Shown here piece by piece: positions 24,845-37,029 of a DNA stretch of 64,000 bases. The first letter of the stretch is position 1, and every line of letters begins with the position of its first letter. Position numbers and translations under genes: made by a program. The notes under the pieces were generated by a model. The model was not told the DNA's origin and did not search any database. It was given only the letters and a program-made list of their open reading frames with translations. The stretch covers positions 372,001 through 436,000 of the forward strand of contig JAJNNX010000042.1 in the NCBI GenBank assembly GCA_023159155.1. The letters are read 5' to 3'. This stretch comes from Ustulina deusta. Lineage: Eukaryota; Ascomycota; Sordariomycetes; Xylariales; Xylariaceae.

Positions 24845-27727
24845 CGTTGGGGTTGGGGTTGGGTGGGCTTGGGTTTGGGTTTGGGTTTTTTTGTCGGGAT
24901 TAGGTGCGAGAGGAGGAGGAGGTCGAGAGGTTGGATGGGCAGGAAGAGCGAAAGGCGTTTGTTTGGTGTTCGCTTGGGTTTGGATAATGGGCTACGGACG
25001 GATCGTAGGATAACAGAGCGTGTTCGTGGGGTACAGTTCTTTCTTTCCTTCTTTCTTTCTTGCTGTATATGCGTCAGTTAAAGTCGGGCGATTTGTCGTC
25101 GGCGGTTGCTCGGTATTGAAGCTGCCTGCCTGCCTGCCTGGGTTTGGAGGGGCCATTCAATTGGGTGAAATGCTCAAGGCAAGCAAGCAAGCTCCTTGGC
25201 GGTTGGCAATGAATGACGTTGTACCCTATAGTGGCTGTAGGCCGTTTTACAGCCAGTGGCAGCTGGCTGTCGGCCTCTGGGACCGTCAAATCATCATCCT
25301 GCTCTTCATTCTCAATTGCTAGGTACCGATCGGTATTTCCATATTCCATCTACTCAGCACGACGTAGGTACACTCTCCTAGGAGCGGCAAACCTGACCCA
25401 TCTAGCCCAGCTACCTATTCCTCCAGCTAGGTGAGCGCAAAAAAAGTTTACCGATATTTTCAACAACTATACCTTGTATTTTACCTCGTGTCTTGCATCA
25501 CATAAGAGAAAAAGAGGTCTTGCATCTGAGTTATTCAGCCTATCTATTAGTGATATTACATTATGCTAACTTAATGCTATCGCACATGTTTCAGTAATGG
25601 CAGCGAATTGCGACCACAGGGGATCTCGAGTTGGCAGAGCGGATTCTGCGCGGCCCGCGCCCCTCGAAGGAGACATGTAAGTAGTCGGACACTGACTTGG
25701 TAGGTATATTTGTATTGGGTATCATTATCCTTTCCGATGGACCCACGGTGCCGAGTAACTGCTCGTTTGGTGTTCAGCCAGTTATTTGGTTACTTCTTTG
25801 GCCTCGTTCTCGACAACTCCCATCATCCAGCCTTATTGTTGTATCCAACTGAGCGTTGTGACTTCGGTTGGAAGCGTGGCAGTAACAAGGCGACCTTTTG
25901 AAAAACCGGCTCTCCGAGATATAGCAAGACCTGCCACCTTTGGACCGGGTTCGAGGTATCGTTGGCGCAATATGACTGAGCAGGTGCTGGGTCGACTCTT
26001 TCAAATCCTCTTCTTCGCCATTAGGTTCGGGGTTTTGGATATTAAACAACGTGCCCACCAATAAGCTACGTGTCTGGTGATCTCTCCTCTACGAGGCCTT
26101 GGATTGATCATCTCCTGAAATAGCCTCCGTATTATGGTTGAGACCGCACGTCGCAGCTCAATATAACATCGTTGCCAAAGTTGGTGACGGGTACCCGTGA
26201 CCTGTCGATCGTTCGATATTGGGATATTGCCATGAAGGATGAATTCAGGCTTCACTGAGCGTATTTATGCCCTTGGCTCTCTTCAGTCATCATCAACGGC
26301 ATGTCTCCGCCGTGCGCTGACTGATTTTCGACATCTCCCGCAAACCACCGATCTTTCCTGCTTATCCCACACAGCCGTGGGCCACAATGAGCCAAGGCAC
26401 AAACAAGTATAAGCACAGCAATGGTTATAGCGGCAGCGACGGCGATGGCGATCACGAAATCCGTGGCGAAGTTCCCCATGTTGATGCTCCAGATGGTGAT
26501 ATCGAGTGCACTGAAGATAGTTGAAGAAAAGACGACTTGGGCCAAGGCAGATGATTGGGGGACTATTCGTGATCACACTTGCGTAAGTTCTTGAATGACG
26601 AAGACGCGGCACCAGGGCTGCATCCTATATAAGACACACATTGAATGTAGCACTCGTTGCCATCGTCTATTTTTGTTTACATGGACAGTAAGTCTGGGTC
26701 CTGCAACAGCTGCGCCCGAAACTCAGCCGCCAGATGTTTGAGCCACTGCCAAGTCCGACCGGAGTTGAAAACTGGCTGACATGAGAGGTCCCAAGTGTCG
26801 CGAGTTCCATAAGTTCCTACCTAAATAGGTAGTGTTGGCGTCAATATTCCTCCCTTGGACTGTATACAATTCCTGCTGCCTACTGGAATTACCTTCATGG
26901 CGCCGTATACCGGTATGTGGCTTTTCCCTCAGCCTCAAACATGGTACTTGCCTCGGTTTCAAGAGCATCCGGTATGTAAAGCGCACAGTTCCTCCCAAGC
27001 GAAAAGAACCACGTATCTATGTATAGTCGGAAACGAACAATGTCCTTGGTTTGAGCTCTGATCAGCCATTCAAAACTCGATGCCAAGGCACTCGGAATGG
27101 TCCCTTAGACAGAGCTCAGAGTAACGTGCAGTAGACACTGCTGCGTAACAAGCTAAAAATAACAATTACAACTGCGCTCCTGTGGGCCGTGTAAAAGCCC
27201 AGCGATAGGTGTGGTGCAGGGTATGGCCGGGAAGATATGATTGGTCGGTTCTAACAATTACATTACCTATAGTTCCTTTGGGTAGGAGGTATACGCCGTC
27301 CAGGCCCGCCAAGGAGAGCACCCTCCTCTCCTAACGTTCATTGCCGGCCCAATGGGACCAATCGTCGAACTCACCCAACTGAATAATCAACCCTTTTTAT
27401 TCCTCCCTATGATAAATGCTTGTTATTCTTGTGAAATTTCATGAGAATGGCTAATTTCAAAATTCAGGAGATTATGAGTTGATGATATGCTGCTATGGTC
27501 AGTACTAAGATGATCCAGGCAATGGAGGAATACCTCAGGATTTAGTCGCAGGGCACTCATGTTGTCAGGATTGCTTGCAGGGCACTCCGATTAACATGTG
27601 ACGTCACCGATTTGCGAGTTGGAAGCAACCTCGGGCTCTTGGACATGGCAGCTAGCATTAAAAGACCACAATACCCGCAAGCGACATTCCTACTCGGAAT
27701 TGCCTCGCAGCGCCCAGAAGACGAAAG
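24845..27727. other. Intergenic, VPS60 promoter to MCU
   Basis: Near VPS60 it carries GGTTTG/GGGTTG simple repeats (24847-24889), a CTTT-rich tract (25040-25062) and TGCC copies (25121-25138). One possible small membrane protein lies at 26252-26479 and is listed separately. The rest has only short frames. Confidence 0.5.
26252..26479 (-). CDS. Possible small single-pass membrane protein, uncertain
   Basis: A 75-residue frame from the ATG at 26479. It has one strongly hydrophobic segment (FVIAIAVAAAITIAVLILV) after a short N terminus and a polar tail after it. A TATATAGG element lies on the same strand ~150 bp upstream (about 26628), a plausible TATA box. No family is recognised and the frame could be chance. 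An upstream extension of the same frame lacks an ATG. Confidence 0.25.
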   Translation of the reverse strand: MGNFATDFVIAIAVAAAITIAVLILVCALAHCGPRLCGISRKDRWFAGDVENQSAHGGDMPLMMTEESQGHKYAQ

Positions 27728-29286
27728 ATGGGCTATGCGACCCGAGGGTGGTCTCAACTACCAGCAGCCACGAGCTTTCGACGGCTGGTTGGCCGTAGTA
27801 CATGTAGAAGCCACCCTAATCTATACACATGCCATCACTCGGCCCTGATCCGAAGCTCGCAGACATGGCCATTATGCGGTCCTCACTCCAGCGCTCGAAA
27901 CTTCACCTCTTCGTTCCACCGAACGAAGGACGTCATCGAAGAGGAAACCGCCCGTGAAACGAACGAGAGGGACCAGCATGTCCACGAGGAAGAGATCAAG
28001 GCAGGCATACAAGAAGCCACGAAACAACAAATCAGGCGGCCATGGCAGAGGGAGGGCGCAGACCAGCCGCCTGTCCATCAGTCGCGTCGCGCCATGAACA
28101 AGACCATGACCAAGGGTAATATCTCTCCTGCACATATACAATTCGATTTCGACAGACGAAGTTGAACATTGTCTTTCTAGGAAAGCTCTTGACGACTCCA
28201 ACCCGACTCCTGAAATTAATCCTGCCGCTTCCCGTCGACGCCACGCACGACGAGAATGGGAACAAGGGCGAGTTCCGTTCTCTCGCCCAGAACGAAGACA
28301 TCCAGCCCTTGGCGCTGCTCGTACACCCCCAACAACCACTCTCATACCTGGAGCGCCTGATCCAGGCCGAACTACCTGCCGTTCGTGATCGGGACGGCCA
28401 TGAAAAGATGCCTAGCGTGCACTTCCTGGCCGAGGGCTCAGAGCGTGACGAAGAGGGCCAAAGAAAAGACAAGACCAACTCCAACATCGCGTCGTACTCG
28501 GGACTCGGCCATGAAGGTGCCGATACACCCGCCGAACACCAGGATTGGGTTCGCTGGTCAAGCAGTACCGAGATCGGGGACTTCATCCGTGACGCCGCGC
28601 GCGGACGCGAATTCGTCATCCAAGTCGACGGGCTCGATACGGAGATGCGCGTCGACGTACCGAGTTTCAACGACCGCACGCACTACATGCGGCTTAGACT
28701 TCGGCGGATGTCTCGAAAGGTCGAGGATCTGTCAAAGATCAAGCAAGAATGCGACATGCTAGCGCGCCGCGGGGCTCACCGGCTAGCACAGGCGGGCTTC
28801 GCGGCGTTGTCGGGATGGTGGGCCACCGTGTACTACGTCACCTTCCACACGGACGCGGGCTGGGATCTCGTCGAGCCCGTCACCTACCTGGCGGGGCTGA
28901 CCACCATCATGGGCGGCTACCTATGGTTCCTGTTCATCAGCCGGGACCTAAGCTACCAGGCGGCGCTGAAAATCACCGTCTCGCGGCGGCAGAACGTGCT
29001 CTACCAGGGGCGCGGGTTCGAGCCGCAGAAGTGGGAAGCCCTCGTCTACGACGCCAACGCGCTGCGCAGAGAGATCCGCATCGTAGCCGAAGAATACGAC
29101 GTCGACTGGGACGAGACGGGGGATCTAGGCAGCGAGGAGGTGAAGGACGTCCTGGAGAAGGAAAACGATAAGAGGAAGAGGCGCGAATCCGCCAGCGGCA
29201 AGGACGACGCGGACGCCGCGGACGAGGAGAGGGAAACTCAGCGGAGCGACGAGTCGGAGACTAAGACGCGAGACAAGAAAGAGTAG
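27728..29286 (+). CDS. Mitochondrial calcium uniporter pore subunit (MCU)
   Basis: Two exons, 27728-28115 and 28181-29286, give 497 residues. The N terminus is rich in Arg and Ser with almost no acids, as expected of a mitochondrial presequence. A basic block ([13 protein letters not shown]) and the segment [16 protein letters not shown] lead into the MCU N-terminal domain. Two membrane helices near the C terminus flank the pore motif [10 protein letters not shown] (residue ~356), the fungal form of the W-D-x-x-E-P-x-T/S-Y selectivity filter. A coiled, Asp/Glu/Lys-rich tail ends the protein. It forms the inner-membrane calcium channel. Acceptor choice: the AG at 28179-28180 joins in frame; the AG 29 bases earlier does not. 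Confidence 0.88.
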
Positions 29287-29654
29287 TAGAGTTAGAGATG
29301 GCACCCGAGTTCGAGCTGTGGATGTCAACCGATCACCAAGACTAATGACGATAGATTTGGGAGTTTAAGGAGCCAAGCCGCGAAGCTGGAGTATGAGGTT
29401 AGAGAGATGCATTGTCACAGCGAATAAGACGTTCCCAATAACGAAGTTTAGAAATAGAAACCTCCATGCCTGTACTATTTTCCGTGCTTTTATTTTACCC
29501 CCTTCATTTTAATTAAGTAGTCATAGAAACATTTCCCACCCTTTTTCTACCCGTGCAACATACCCGTGTTCAGACATCGTTTCCTGCCAAGTGGCACAAC
29601 TTTTTGTCGCCCCCCCTTCTCCCAACTGTACAACAAGAAATCTACCTAAGTTAT
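29287..29654. other. Intergenic, MCU 3' end to pseudogene
   Basis: MCU 3' untranslated region and AT-rich sequence. No gene seen. Confidence 0.5.
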
Positions 29655-30402
29655 TTAGTCGAGCATCTCCCGCAGGACCTTGATCTGCTCCAGCACGCAG
29701 TGCTTGCCAGTGCCGCCCCGCGCGGACCGCAGCTCGACGCTGCGGTCGTAGTCGGAGTACTCGGCGATGTCGCGCTCGAAGCGCGCGTCGACGGACTGGA
29801 GCTGCTCGTAGGTCAGCTCGTTCATGGGGACGCTGGTCTGCTCGGACAGGGCGACAACGCGGCCGGAGATGTGGTGGAGTCTCACGGTCGGGGCGGACCT
29901 CGAGGGTGGCCAGCACGCCCGTGGCGATCTGCACGCTGTCGCCCGACCGTCTTGACGCCGTCCAGCATGTTCTTTCTCCCGGCTCTCCTGCAGGTCCTTG
30001 TTGTACGTGCTCAGCAGGCAGGCCCTTGAGCGTCGTCATGAAGCCCGTCATCTGCCCCCCAGCACGCGGCCGCTCTTGCCGCCGCGCAGCAGCTCCAGGC
30101 TGTCCGGGTTCTTCTTCTTCTGCGGCATCAGCGAGCTAGCTGCCGGTCGAGTAGGCGTCGGCGAGCCGCACGAAGCCGGCCGAACTGAACTCGACCGTCG
30201 AGTAGATGATCAGGTCCTCGGCCCACCGCGACACGTGCGTCATGAACAGGGCCCGCCTCTCCCCCCCACTGCAGCGTCTCGGCCACGAAGTCCCGGTCCG
30301 CCACCGCCCCCATCGAGTTCCACAGCAGCCCCTCGAAGCCGAGCTCCTCGGCCATCATGTCGCGGTCGATGCCGAACGGGTTGCCCGCCAGCGCGCCGCA
30401 GC
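29655..30402 (-). pseudogene. ARG4: Argininosuccinate lyase pseudogene, 3' half only
   Basis: Minus-strand homology starts at [16 protein letters not shown] near 30402, about the middle of a normal ~465-residue lyase, and runs to the authentic end VLEQIKVLREMLD with TAA at 29657-29655. The frame is broken many times: extra bases after LQW, a 4-base insertion (AGCT doubled) inside the catalytic signature [13 protein letters not shown], further small insertions around the LKGLP and GVKTVGD blocks, and loss of about 25-30 codons before HHISGRVV. The intact enzyme releases fumarate from argininosuccinate in arginine synthesis. No 5' half is found up to 31.9 kb, so this is a truncated duplicate; a functional copy should be elsewhere. 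Confidence 0.88.
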
Positions 30403-31927
30403 CCAACACGAAACCTCCCACTGCACTCCGTTCATTACGTACGCTACTGCGATCGCCGCAAAGGGAAATTACGAGTCCTAAGGGTGACTATACAGGCTCT
30501 GGTCACTTTAGAATATACTACCCACTCTCCGCCATACAAAGTTTCATGAATATGCTGTTACTCTGACATTAAAATCTTCAATCTTTGTAGGATCACTTTC
30601 CCGACATGCTTCTGGTTTCTTATCTGACGTCATGACGAAATATGTACGCGGGTGTGAAATTGAATGATGGCAAAGAGGGATGCAGGCAGAGGAAAGCGGG
30701 AAGCAGTACACGCCGTCGACAGGCCACGAATTGTTCAAATGGTGTTTATTTGTTGAGCCATCCAACGCCGTACACCCAGCTTGAAATGACTCCCGTTGAC
30801 GTTTGGTTTATGTTTCCAAAAACTATTTTGTTGCGTGAACCAATTGGTGCATAGGTATGCGAGTGTCATATTGTTCTATTGGGCATACTAGACGCTCCGC
30901 CTAGTGCATTCATCTTGCAATTTAGGTAGAGATGAAATGTGACCCGGCGCCGGGATCGGTCGCTGCCAATGGGCGATGACGTGCAACATTTTCCTGGGCT
31001 GAGCGAGCTGAAGCTTTAGCTAGACTACTACATAACTTGATACTGGAGATAAATAAATAATGGTTTATCCAATGCCTCGTTGTTCTATTTAAAACTAAAA
31101 TAAAATAAAAATAAAATAACGTTATGAGTTTTCTCACGAATTATTATAAGACCCCGAGTCATCTTGATATTCTTGAAAGCCGATAATCGGGCAAGTTCTG
31201 TAGTCGGCAGTTGATGTACGGTGTCCCTAATGGGGGGTAGGTAGGTACCTATCTAACCTAGATAGGTTAGTTACCGTTTGCCATGTATATGACATAATAG
31301 GTACCTGGTTCTTACTACCACGCATGTAAGAGGCAAAACACTCGTATTTGAGTCGTAATAAATATATTGCATCTACGATAGAACATGTCACAGCTCGAAT
31401 TTCAAGGTCAGCTTCCAGAGATATCTGATTAATTGCAGCGCTACGGGCGGCTAGCCCCTAAATGCACACAGTGACGAAGCTACCCTGGAGATGGTCCCAC
31501 CAAATAAACAAACAGGGCACCATCTTCTATCTCGAGACAAATGACGTTTGGGGTTCCCTAATACCCGCCTACCTAGGTACCTATCTGCTTGCCGGTTTTA
31601 TAAATCCGTCCCACCATACGGGCCAGCCCGATACCAATGATACGCCATTAGTTGAACTACATGATAACTATCTTGCTATAGAGTAGGGTACTCGCTCGTA
31701 AGACCCTGCTCGTTGTGTAACTGCAGATACTGTCATGGGCCCTCGCCGGCTCTACACCTTTTGTCTATCGCCACCGTGAATCTCACGATATCTCGTCTTT
31801 GAAAAGGCAGGATAAGAAAAAAAAGACAAGAAAAGAAAAGAAACATTCCTCTCGGAGCCACGTGTGTTTCTGAGCCAGGCCGAAGTGGAGTGACCTTCTC
31901 GAACCTTTCTATTCCTATTGCGGCTCC
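30403..31927. other. Intergenic, pseudogene to siderophore acyltransferase
   Basis: AT-rich in places, for example the AAAATAAAATAA run near 31096-31118. Palindromic TAGGTACCTA-type motifs lie at 31236-31272 and 31570-31583. No gene or RNA recognised. Confidence 0.5.
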
Positions 31928-33546
31928 ATGACCCCCTCATTCGTCCACTTGCCCGATGGGCAGACCTATACCGTTCAACCCGTCTTTGGGGGTTTATTTT
32001 TCAAGAATAACGAGCTCAACGTCCACCCTACGCCCTTCCCTGCCGGGTGGACAGTGGCATTGCACACAGAAGATGCCATTGAACATGATCTCCAGGTCCT
32101 TGCTGTTGGGGACGATGGTGGGGATTCCGCTTCCTCCCAAAGCCACTCGCATCGTTACCGCCAGCCTACATTGCAGAATGACACTATCTTCATCTCCTCC
32201 ATTTCCAACCCTTCTAGCCGGGATTTTAAACCCCATGCAAGCCCGTCTCGGCAGATCGCCCTGATGCTGTGGATATCGTTGTACTGGTACTTTCAACACA
32301 CCGAGCCTGCGCCGTATCTCGATAACGAGCGAACCAGGTCGGTTCCCACTGAGGCTAGACCCAAGGGTGACTGGCGTATCAGGGTCAAGCGCGAGGGCAT
32401 TTTCCACAGCAAGAACATGATTCCGAAGCTGGAGAGAATGGGCCTAATAACGAGCTTCGATACTTCGGTGGGCTGCGGACTTGACGATAAGGGACAGGGA
32501 TGGGATCAGATGTTCGTCACTCGACGGATGTTCTGGCAAATCCACAGCGGCATATTTCTCTTCACACTGCAGCCTTTGAAGACACAATACCCGTCTTACC
32601 CAACATCGCCGGCTGCAAGCAGGCCATCCTCACCTGTGCCAAACGACATACACCAAAGGCCTACTTCTCCTCTCGTAGCTTTACCGAGCATCATAACTGC
32701 CGACATACCTGGAGGTCCAGTACCGACCACACTACCAACCGCGCTAGCTTTTCCTGTTGGCCCTTATTACTCTTCGTCCCACCTGCCAACATACTACCCC
32801 CCACCTCCGCTACAGTATGTCATCACAAATAACACACGACACCCGCTTCGACAGAAGCCACCCAATATGGGCGAGACCTTCTACGCCCGTTTTGTCCCCA
32901 GCGTGGGGAAGTATCTCTCTTTTCGGGTAGCATCACTGTCGACGAGACCGGTTCCCCACCTAGGACCAGTCGGAAAGGGGGACAAGGACAGCGAACTAGC
33001 GCATCTCTGCTCGCTATCAGATCGCTCGCTACTGCAAAGCTGGCTATCGAAACCGCGCGTATCTGCTTTCTGGGGCGGATATCATGAAAACTTTCTTCCT
33101 GACGCCCTGAAATCACAACACTCTTTCCCAGCCATCGGGCTCTGGGACGGGGTTCCTTTTGGCTATTTCGAGATCTACTGGGTCAAAGAAGACCCACTAG
33201 GTCAGCACATGGGCAACGATGCGGAGGGCTTTGACAGGGGAATGCACGTCTTGGTTGGCGAGGAGTGGGCGAGAGGAAAGGTGGCCGTGTGGCTGTCGAG
33301 TCTCCTCCAGTGGTGTTGGCAGGCGGACAGCCGCACGATGAATGTCTATCTGGAACCGAGAGTGGACAATACAAGGTCGGTGCTCCTCCGGCGACGAGAG
33401 ATATGCGACGACGACTAATAGATCCTAGGTTCATCGGCCATCTTCAGAATTCGGGCTTCGCAAAAGAGAAACAGCTCGCGCTTCCGCATAAACAGGCATG
33501 GCTCTGTCGGCTGAGGAGAGACGCTTGGGAAGGGCCAGCTTTGTGA
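31928..33546 (+). CDS. Siderophore biosynthesis acyltransferase, AlcB family (SidF/SidL-like)
   Basis: Two exons, 31928-33375 and 33429-33546, around a 53-bp intron with a good branch site (GACTAATAG), give 521 residues. The N terminus FVHLPDGQTYTV and the late AlcB/IucB-type GNAT block AIGLWDGVPFGYFEIYWVKE define the family. Fungal members (SidF, SidL) transfer an acyl group from acyl-CoA to the hydroxylamine of N5-hydroxyornithine. SidL-type acetylation serves ferricrocin and SidF-type anhydromevalonyl transfer serves fusarinine. The C terminus ends in PAL, not a clear peroxisomal SKL-type signal, which favours a cytosolic SidL-like role; this is weak evidence. The final exon completes the domain (HLQNSGFAKEKQLALPHKQA). 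Confidence 0.85.
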
Positions 33547-34257
33547 AGTTGATGGCTTGCGCGCTCAGCAGATATAGTATTACATAAGGGACAAATGGGA
33601 ACGTTTTGCTCAGGCATAAGGACTTGCGCGTAAATTCGATAACACGAGACCTCCCATTGCATTGCAGTCATTACCTCTACATTACATTACATCGACTGGG
33701 TGCGGATCTGGAACGGACGGGGGACTCGGCCGAATGGGATGAAGGGAGCTGAATAATTGTGGTCGGGACCGGGTACCTAAGCATTAGGTATACAGTGTCC
33801 GGTACTGTACCTACAGCCAGCTGAAGCCCTCTACTTCTTCCAGCGTGGACTCCCTCTCGATTGCCGATCAAAGTCACTAACCTAGTGTATACTGATGCCC
33901 ATAGCGCAGCAGCGCTTCGCCGCTGTCATGGGATTTACAACTGCGGTGCAGCTTGAATATCACGTAGCTGCGGAGGACAGAAGGCTAAGTAGTGAATGGG
34001 CTTGTAATACAATGGATGGATGTACACAAGAAGGAGTGGATCGCGCTGAACCTTGTGTATGAGGGGCGAGCCGCCGTTCGGGACCGATGATCGACCCACT
34101 AGGAAAGTCACCTCCGTCGTCGACTTCGGGTGGGACTAGACATGTAGTTCCGTTCATGTCAAATATCTTTATAACCTTCCAGGACCGACGTGCTTATCCA
34201 GCTCTCACTTAGACAAACCTATCATATCGATTCAAAGACTTAATACACACAGTAATA
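33547..34257. other. Intergenic, acyltransferase to NmrA-like gene
   Basis: Terminator region of one gene and promoter of the next on the same strand. Nothing else recognised. Confidence 0.5.
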
Positions 34258-35389
34258 ATGGCATCTAAATTACGCAAGATTCTCGTCGTAGGCGCGACAG
34301 GCCAGCAAGGCAACGCTGTGCTCTCGGAGCTCTCACACCTCGCCACCACCACCACATCAGGCTCCCTTCAGAATCTGAAGATTCTTGCTTTAACACGCAA
34401 GCCGTCGTCGAAGAACGCGCAATCTCTAATCCCGAAGTACGGGAAGACGTTGGATCTCGAGGTCGTGGAGGGCGACACGAAAAACCCTGAGCCCATCTTC
34501 GCGGCCCACAAGGAGATTGATGCCGTGTTCTCGTACACAACCATGCCGGTTACCGAGGAGGAGGCGCAGGCAAAGCCGCTTATCACAGCCTCGGCGAAAA
34601 ACGGCGTGAAGCACTTCGTGTTCAGTAGCGTGGAGCGCGGCGGCGATGAGCGCAGCTGGGAGAACCCTACTGACGTGCCTCATTTTATGACGAAGCATAA
34701 TAGTGAGTTTTTATTTACTCTCCCCTGACTTCTCGAACCGTTTTCCATAGATATCGGATGCGGTCAATGATATAAGGATTTGAAGCGCTTGAATCTATTT
34801 ACGGGCCTTACGAGAAGTTCTGCGGCTTGAAGCAGAATGGAATGAACAGAGGGGAAAATCCGGTACTGATGAGAACCCGACAACAGTCGAGCATCATCTC
34901 CGCAAAACATGCAAAGAGAATCCCTCAATGACATACACTATTCTGCGCCCCGTGGCATTCATGGACAACCTGAACCCTGCACCAAGCTTCGGGCCTGCCA
35001 TGGCCGCCATGTGGCGAACGCTGCCGCTGGAAACCAAGCTACAGATGATCAGCGTGCATGACATCGGCATCTTCGGCGCCAAGGCCCTGCTTCACCCCGA
35101 GGATTACGCGAATCGCGCCGTCGGCCTCGCAGGCGACGAACTGACGCTGCTCGACGTGCGCTCCATCTTCCGCAAGGTTGCCGGCACCGAGCTCCCACAA
35201 TACTGGACGATCGTGGGGTACGGAATGCGCTGGGCCATCAAGGAGCTGGGAAGGATGTTCAATTTCTTCGAAAAGGAGGGCTACGCGGTTGATATCCAGA
35301 AGCTTAGGGCTGAGGAGCCGCGGTTGCAGGACTTCGAGACCTGGCTGAAGGAGAGCAGTACGTTTGAGTTTAGTAAGGGGAGAAAATAA
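34258..35389 (+). CDS. NmrA-like NAD(P)-binding protein
   Basis: Two exons, 34258-34702 and 34887-35389, give 315 residues. The N terminus ILVVGATGQQGNAVL carries the GxxGxxG dinucleotide-binding loop of atypical short-chain dehydrogenases. The blocks HFVFSSVERGG, TILRPVAFMDN and VHDIGIFGAKAL are typical of NmrA/HSCARG proteins, which sense NAD(P) state or act as reductases; the Lys of a classical YxxxK site is not evident. The exon junction restores MTKHNIEHHLRKTC. The intron is 184 bp, longer than others here, and could hide a small extra exon. No cluster partners are evident. Specific role unknown. Confidence 0.82.
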
Positions 35390-37029
35390 GGCGCTTAGAA
35401 CTAGCTCGGGAAGAGAAGGCGGTGGATTTCCAACTCTGCTCCTAACACTGTATTAATATTCATTCCGGAGACCTAACTTTCTTGTCTGGTTCAGCTTAAC
35501 CAGACCCGTAGATGGCTTATTGGGTGGCGTATTTATATTGGCGAATTCCGAACCTATTTAGCTATTTCCTTTGCCCTACCGTCATGTGATACTGACTGCT
35601 TATTCCCATCTTTGCTCTGTCGTTTGTTTTTAACCGTGTGGTCTGTTGCAAGTCACGTGATAAAGTTGGGTTCATAAACCGATGATAACTCTCAAGGATA
35701 AACCAGAATAAGCTAGGTTGTCTCAGATCAAACGATACACCTATTCGAATTGGTTCTTCAACTTCGAACCGGTTGTTATTAGGTTGTTAGATATAGCAAT
35801 TCTTCGCTGACGTCAATTATGAAGTCGTACCAACCGTTGTGCTCTCATACTTAGTTCCCTTTGTGTAACAAACCGTCGTTGTCTGCGGGATTTGAAAGCT
35901 ACGAAGCTTCAATAGAGTAGTACTCCGGACCCAAGTCTGGATTCTACAATGCAAAGATGGTCGGTGGAGTATTGTACATAGGATATTACCACCTGGGTTT
36001 GGATACACTAACACGTAAAATGGGTAAGACACATATATACACTCGAAGAGGTTTAAGGAAACGTTTCCCTCAGATCGAGTATCAAAAGTCCCTGTAGGCC
36101 GGATTCGTAGAATGGGAATTTCAGTTCTGTGGTCGTGCGGGGGATATCGGCCGTATATGGCATCAAGCAGAAATAGTTATTAACCTTCTATTAAGTCTCT
36201 TGATAAGATGCGCGTCATAGTTTACACGGATAACGCTGCCTACTACCTTATTTGTCTCTATTTCGATCTGCAAACACGTGTATACCAAGGTGGTCCAAGA
36301 GCATTTTTCGTAGTCCTCAATGGCCCTCTTAATGGCCCTCATCAATGGTCCCCATCAATTGGCTATCACCCAGCAATGCAGGTCATTTATAATATCCAAA
36401 TATCCATTATATTATTAGGGAAGATGCCATTTTCTATTGTTGTTGTTGCTCTGCCGCCAATTGTTACCCCTCATCCACTCATTTACCAGCCACCCTTCTT
36501 CAATATATTTTTTCTCCCCACCCATCTCTCCCTTACCTCTCCGCCTCTTCTACACCTCCCTCCCTTCTACACCTTCATCCCTTCTACATCTCCACCCTTA
36601 TCTAACAAACCTTTCTCCCACCTCCCATCTTTCCTCCATCAATAACTTTCGCATCTCCATCAAAAGATCGTCCCATTGGGGGTTATCTCATCCACCTCTT
36701 TATTACCATCTACAACCTCGCCGTCGGCCGGCCTACCACGATCAACACGCTCTGCCGCGTTGAAGTTGCTTGCCTCTTCTGCTCGCAGTCATCATCAGTA
36801 TACAATCAACCACCGCGTTGTTTCACAAAGCTGGAGTTGCCCACAAATGAGCGAGCGACTTGCTCAAGTCTTATCCTCTCTCTCATGACGGTAAGCCCTG
36901 GAGAAATCTCAGCATTCTTCGTAAATCTGACTGTTCAGGACAAGAGAGCTGTGTCCATCTTCGGTACCGTCAATTTAATACACAGGCAAACAAGTCCACA
37001 ACCTGAACCGTATCAGCATCGTTGGGAAA
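35390..37029. other. Intergenic, with pyrimidine-rich promoter tract
   Basis: 36470-36650 is very CT-rich, as in promoters and leaders of filamentous fungi, and precedes the gene at 37030. A good intron (36891-36938, GTAAGC to CTGACTGTTCAG) may belong to its 5' leader. No other gene recognised. Confidence 0.45.

Noticed and set aside
24134..25081. 315-codon plus-strand open frame
   Set aside because: Antisense shadow of the VPS60 coding region with biased Leu/Arg composition; continues into simple repeats.
35735..35775. TTCGAA-containing stretch as a tRNA B-box
   Set aside because: No matching A-box, cloverleaf or acceptor stem; no tRNA could be supported anywhere in the window.
36949..36985. 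Upstream coding exon MTDKRAVSIFG joined to the gene at 37030
   Set aside because: It reads well, but the required second intron would be only 22 bp (36964-36985), too short for normal splicing; kept only as a sign that the 5' end is incomplete.
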